Source: Clostridia bacterium (GTDB lineage: Bacteria > Bacillota > Clostridia > UMGS1810). From it: DNA of 7,516 nt. Both the position numbers and the translations under genes were made by a program. Below, in pieces: positions 5,342 to 7,516 of this stretch (position 1 is its first letter; every line of letters begins with the position of its first letter). Below the pieces are notes generated by a model. The model was not told the DNA's origin and ran no database searches. It saw only the letters and a list, made by a program, of their open reading frames with translations. Location: assembly GCA_017503945.1 (NCBI GenBank), contig JAFVSB010000078.1:1-7516 (forward strand), in the 5' to 3' direction.

Positions 5342-6007
5342 TCAGATTATTTCTGCATCAGACACACTTGCCGCTGCAGATGTTACCTCCATTTTAGATA
5401 TGGAAATTTCATAGGCTGTCTTTGTGACAGATTCATCTTCTGATATTCTTTTTTGATATTCTCTTGACTGGATTCGCCCCCATATTTTAATGTTATCTCC
5501 CACACTAAATCCCGACGAATACCTTGCATTTCTGCCCCATGCTATGCATGGAATGTAGTCTGATTTGTTGTAGGCTCGGTTTACGGCAATTAAAAGGTCG
5601 GTGATTTCTCTGCCAAAAGGTGTGGTGCGATATACAGGCGCTTTGCACAAAAAGCCGTTGAGATATATTGAGTTGGGATTGTGGCCGTCATACTCGGATT
5701 CGAGCTCATTGCAAACTTCAATATCTCTGGCAAAAACGGTAAGAATGAGGCGGTTACCTGTTTCGCAATAGTTATTGTAGGAACGGAATTGACCATTTAC
5801 CGATACAACACATCCATGGGAAAGGTTCATGCCTTGAATCAATCTTTCTGAAACAGTCACATTGATATAATCGCAAATATCTGACAGTCGCATAACCTTC
5901 ATCACAAAGCTATAAAAAGCCTCGCCGTATATTTCATGGCTGAAACTCAGCTCTCCCTCCACTGTGCCCCTGAGAGAAGCTTCATTATTTACATTAATAT
6001 TATCCAT
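5342..6007 (-). CDS. Single-stranded-DNA-binding protein with two OB folds
   Basis: Probable ssDNA-binding protein of 221 residues with two OB folds in tandem. The first, about residues 10-98, reads SLRGTVEGEL...FYSFVMKVMRLS...VSVNGQFRSY...TVFARDIE. The second, about 112-209, reads SIYLNGFLCKAPVYRTTPFGREITDLLIAVNR...IPCIAWGRNA...VGDNIKIWGRIQSREYQKR...YEISISKMEV. The second is the clearer SSB match (GRIQSREY is the classic strand). The usual acidic DDDIPF tail is absent; it ends ASVSDAEII. It therefore may be a specialised clostridial SSB paralogue rather than the replication Ssb. I chose ATG 6005-6007 because AAAGGATGG lies 11 bases upstream. The in-frame ATG at 6020-6022 would begin inside that ribosome site and add five residues. 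It is not next to rpsF/rpsR, unlike the standard ssb locus. Confidence 0.8.
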   Translation of the reverse strand: MDNINVNNEASLRGTVEGELSFSHEIYGEAFYSFVMKVMRLSDICDYINVTVSERLIQGMNLSHGCVVSVNGQFRSYNNYCETGNRLILTVFARDIEVCNELESEYDGHNPNSIYLNGFLCKAPVYRTTPFGREITDLLIAVNRAYNKSDYIPCIAWGRNARYSSGFSVGDNIKIWGRIQSREYQKRISEDESVTKTAYEISISKMEVTSAAASVSDAEII

Positions 6008-6060
6008 TGTCAATTGAACCATCCTTTCATAAGTTTTGATATGTAGTAAGCTATAATAAT

Positions 6061-6089
6061 ATTATTCGTAAATAATGAGAATATACCAA
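6061..6089 (-). promoter_or_regulatory. Possible promoter of the OB-fold gene
   Basis: On the minus strand TTGGTA (6084-6089) and AATAAT (6061-6066) are 17 bases apart, in a very AT-rich stretch about 54 bases before the ATG at 6005-6007. Several overlapping AT-rich boxes are possible, so the exact hexamers are uncertain. The remainder of 6090-6177 shows no gene. Confidence 0.3.
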
Positions 6090-6177
6090 AAATATTTCGG
6101 GAAAAAGCGTGGATAATCAGCCTGTTTCTTTTGTTTTTGTCATTTCTAATTATTTCCTGATTTAATATTTTGTATAC

Positions 6178-6212
6178 AAAAAAAGTTGACGCAAAAATGC
6201 GTCAACTTTTTT
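6178..6212 (-). terminator. Intrinsic terminator of the surface-protein gene
   Basis: GTTGACGCA (6185-6193) and TGCGTCAAC (6198-6206) form a 9-bp stem with an AAAA loop. It is flanked by an A run (6178-6184) and a T run (6207-6212), so it works on either strand. It begins 13 bases past the stop codon at 6226-6228. Confidence 0.9.
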
Positions 6213-6225
6213 GATTGAAAATTAA

Positions 6226-7516
6226 TTATTCAGCTGCAGGGATAAGATACATTGCAACAATCTGCTGATCCATGATGATTGTAACAACGCGGTTGGGGGA
6301 AGTCTTATTGCTTTCGAAGGTGTTGTTTGCAAATTCGCTGTATTGTGCTTCGATAACATCACCGTTCTTAGCCTGCTTATAGTATTTTGCACTGCTGCTG
6401 AGTGAAAGCTGCACGAGATTTTCTTCTTTTATTTCATCAGTGCTTATGAGAGAAGGAATTACCTCAACAAACTTGCCTTCATAGTCGAAGGTGTTTATTG
6501 CACCAACTAAAACCTGATAATAATCATCTTTATTTTGTGCAGGATAATCTCTTGAAATGTGGTTAAGACCAGAACCTACAAAATCAGCGGTATCATCATA
6601 CATAACACCCGACACATACACTGCATCAATCTTGGTGATTCTGCCATCGGTGATAGCAAGCTTAACCATGTCGCCTGCTTCGAGACTATCGAGGTAGTCA
6701 AGCTCAACATCATTGTCACAGATGGTGGTTTTTTCTGTGCCATCGGTGTTGTAATAAGATACAGACATAACTGTGTTCTTATCTTTATCTAAAGTAGAAG
6801 ATACAGATTTGATGATGCTTACAGGAGTGTCTGTATAAATCTTGGCAAGAGTTGTTTCACCGGAGCCAAGGTAATAGATAACTGCACCTGCACTTTTGCC
6901 ATCCATGTCATAGGGTTCTACACAATACATGCCGTTGTCTTCAAAAGACGAAGAGGTGTATATCTTATACTGACTTTCTTTGGTTATGTCATGGGGAACT
7001 GCAAATATAATAGATGATGGAATTCTGAACTGTGCAGAACTGCCGTGGTTGAACGCTTTAACGCTCTTGACATATTTGAGTTCACCACCGTTTGCAAATG
7101 CTGCAGCGTCGGAATTTTCAGAGTTTACAAACTTGGCAGGAACAATGTGGCCTGCTTCATAGTCATTGGCAGAATCCAAGCAGTCAATTGCATTTACATA
7201 GCCCTTGGAGTTGGTGCTGAGTCTTACAGGCTGAATGATGTAGTTGTCATAGCTGCCTGTGTAGTCTTTGGGAGCATTTGCTTCAAGGTGAGCAATAGCT
7301 TCGGTTGCAGTTACTCTGTCACCGTTTACACTTACATTATCATTGAGCACATATTCGGTGAATTCGCTCTCGCCTTTTTCAAACACCTGCAAGCTATATA
7401 CGCTTCCAAAGCCTTTGTCTTTTGTGTTGTAGCGCACTGCGAGCTTGTAGGGTGCATTGCCTTTGCTTTCTTTATAATATGCTATTTTGCCCTGATGATC
7501 AAGGTAGAAGTAACCA
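6226..7516 (-). CDS. Probable exported surface protein, C-terminal part (cut by window edge)
   Basis: I do not recognise a family. The frame stays open from the window edge to the TAA at 6226-6228, giving 429 visible residues, so the N terminus (and any signal peptide) lies outside. The GTG at 7435-7437 is internal: the reading continues upstream as GYFYLDHQGKIAYYKESKGN. The protein is rich in Asp, Ser, Thr, Asn and Tyr, with short alternating hydrophobic strands (for example GDMVKLAITDGRITKIDAVYV and RVVTIIMDQQIVAMYLIPAAE). This is typical of beta-rich extracellular proteins of clostridia that often carry S-layer homology (SLH) domains elsewhere. No SLH domain, sortase motif, transmembrane anchor or catalytic motif is visible in this part. 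It ends with its own terminator. Export and surface location are inferred from composition only. Confidence 0.7.
   Translation of the reverse strand, partial: GYFYLDHQGKIAYYKESKGNAPYKLAVRYNTKDKGFGSVYSLQVFEKGESEFTEYVLNDNVSVNGDRVTATEAIAHLEANAPKDYTGSYDNYIIQPVRLSTNSKGYVNAIDCLDSANDYEAGHIVPAKFVNSENSDAAAFANGGELKYVKSVKAFNHGSSAQFRIPSSIIFAVPHDITKESQYKIYTSSSFEDNGMYCVEPYDMDGKSAGAVIYYLGSGETTLAKIYTDTPVSIIKSVSSTLDKDKNTVMSVSYYNTDGTEKTTICDNDVELDYLDSLEAGDMVKLAITDGRITKIDAVYVSGVMYDDTADFVGSGLNHISRDYPAQNKDDYYQVLVGAINTFDYEGKFVEVIPSLISTDEIKEENLVQLSLSSSAKYYKQAKNGDVIEAQYSEFANNTFESNKTSPNRVVTIIMDQQIVAMYLIPAAE

Noticed and set aside
6108..6116. DnaA-box-like TTATCCACG (minus strand) upstream of the OB-fold gene
   Set aside because: A single isolated 8-of-9 match with no cluster, no AT-rich unwinding repeat pattern and no dnaA/dnaN neighbours; expected by chance.

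Overview
The window looks like chromosomal DNA from an endospore-forming, low-to-moderate GC Gram-positive bacterium, most likely an anaerobic member of the Clostridia (Oscillospiraceae/Ruminococcaceae-like). The reasons are an alpha/beta-type small acid-soluble spore protein (SASP), strong AGGAGG-type ribosome binding sites, AT-rich promoters with sigma-A hexamers, and a LysM + CAP exported protein of the YkwD type. The genus assignment is inference. There are seven protein genes (two cut by the window edges), one tRNA, and one non-coding inverted-repeat element.

Layout. 1-933 (-): N-terminal 311 residues of an NhaC-family Na+/H+ antiporter, with its own promoter. 1158-1760 (+): a 200-residue secreted LysM-CAP protein, transcribed divergently from the antiporter, with a leader that can fold. 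1836-1911 (+): tRNA-Thr(GGT) with a consensus promoter and a strong terminator. 2000-2683 (-): purC, a stand-alone SAICAR synthetase gene with its own promoter and terminator. 2831-3108: a ~278-bp palindromic element with near-perfect 21-bp terminal inverted repeats and two nested hairpins. Its right end supplies the stop codon of the next gene. 3106-4935 (-): asnB, glutamine-dependent asparagine synthetase. 5054-5242 (-): SASP gene. 5342-6007 (-): a protein with two OB folds of the single-stranded-DNA-binding type. 6226-7516 (-): C-terminal 429 residues of a probable large exported or surface protein of unknown function.

The genes do not form a pathway. Nearly every gene has its own promoter or terminator, so this reads as a housekeeping region of short monocistronic units (ion homeostasis, envelope, translation, purine and asparagine synthesis, spore DNA protection, DNA metabolism). 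The SASP and the YkwD-like protein both fit a sporulating lifestyle.

The most unusual item is the palindromic element between purC and asnB. Its ends carry a tRNA T-loop-like sequence, and it codes for nothing visible. It resembles a MITE (a small non-autonomous transposable element) or a structured-RNA repeat. I see no defence system, CRISPR array, transposase or phage gene here.
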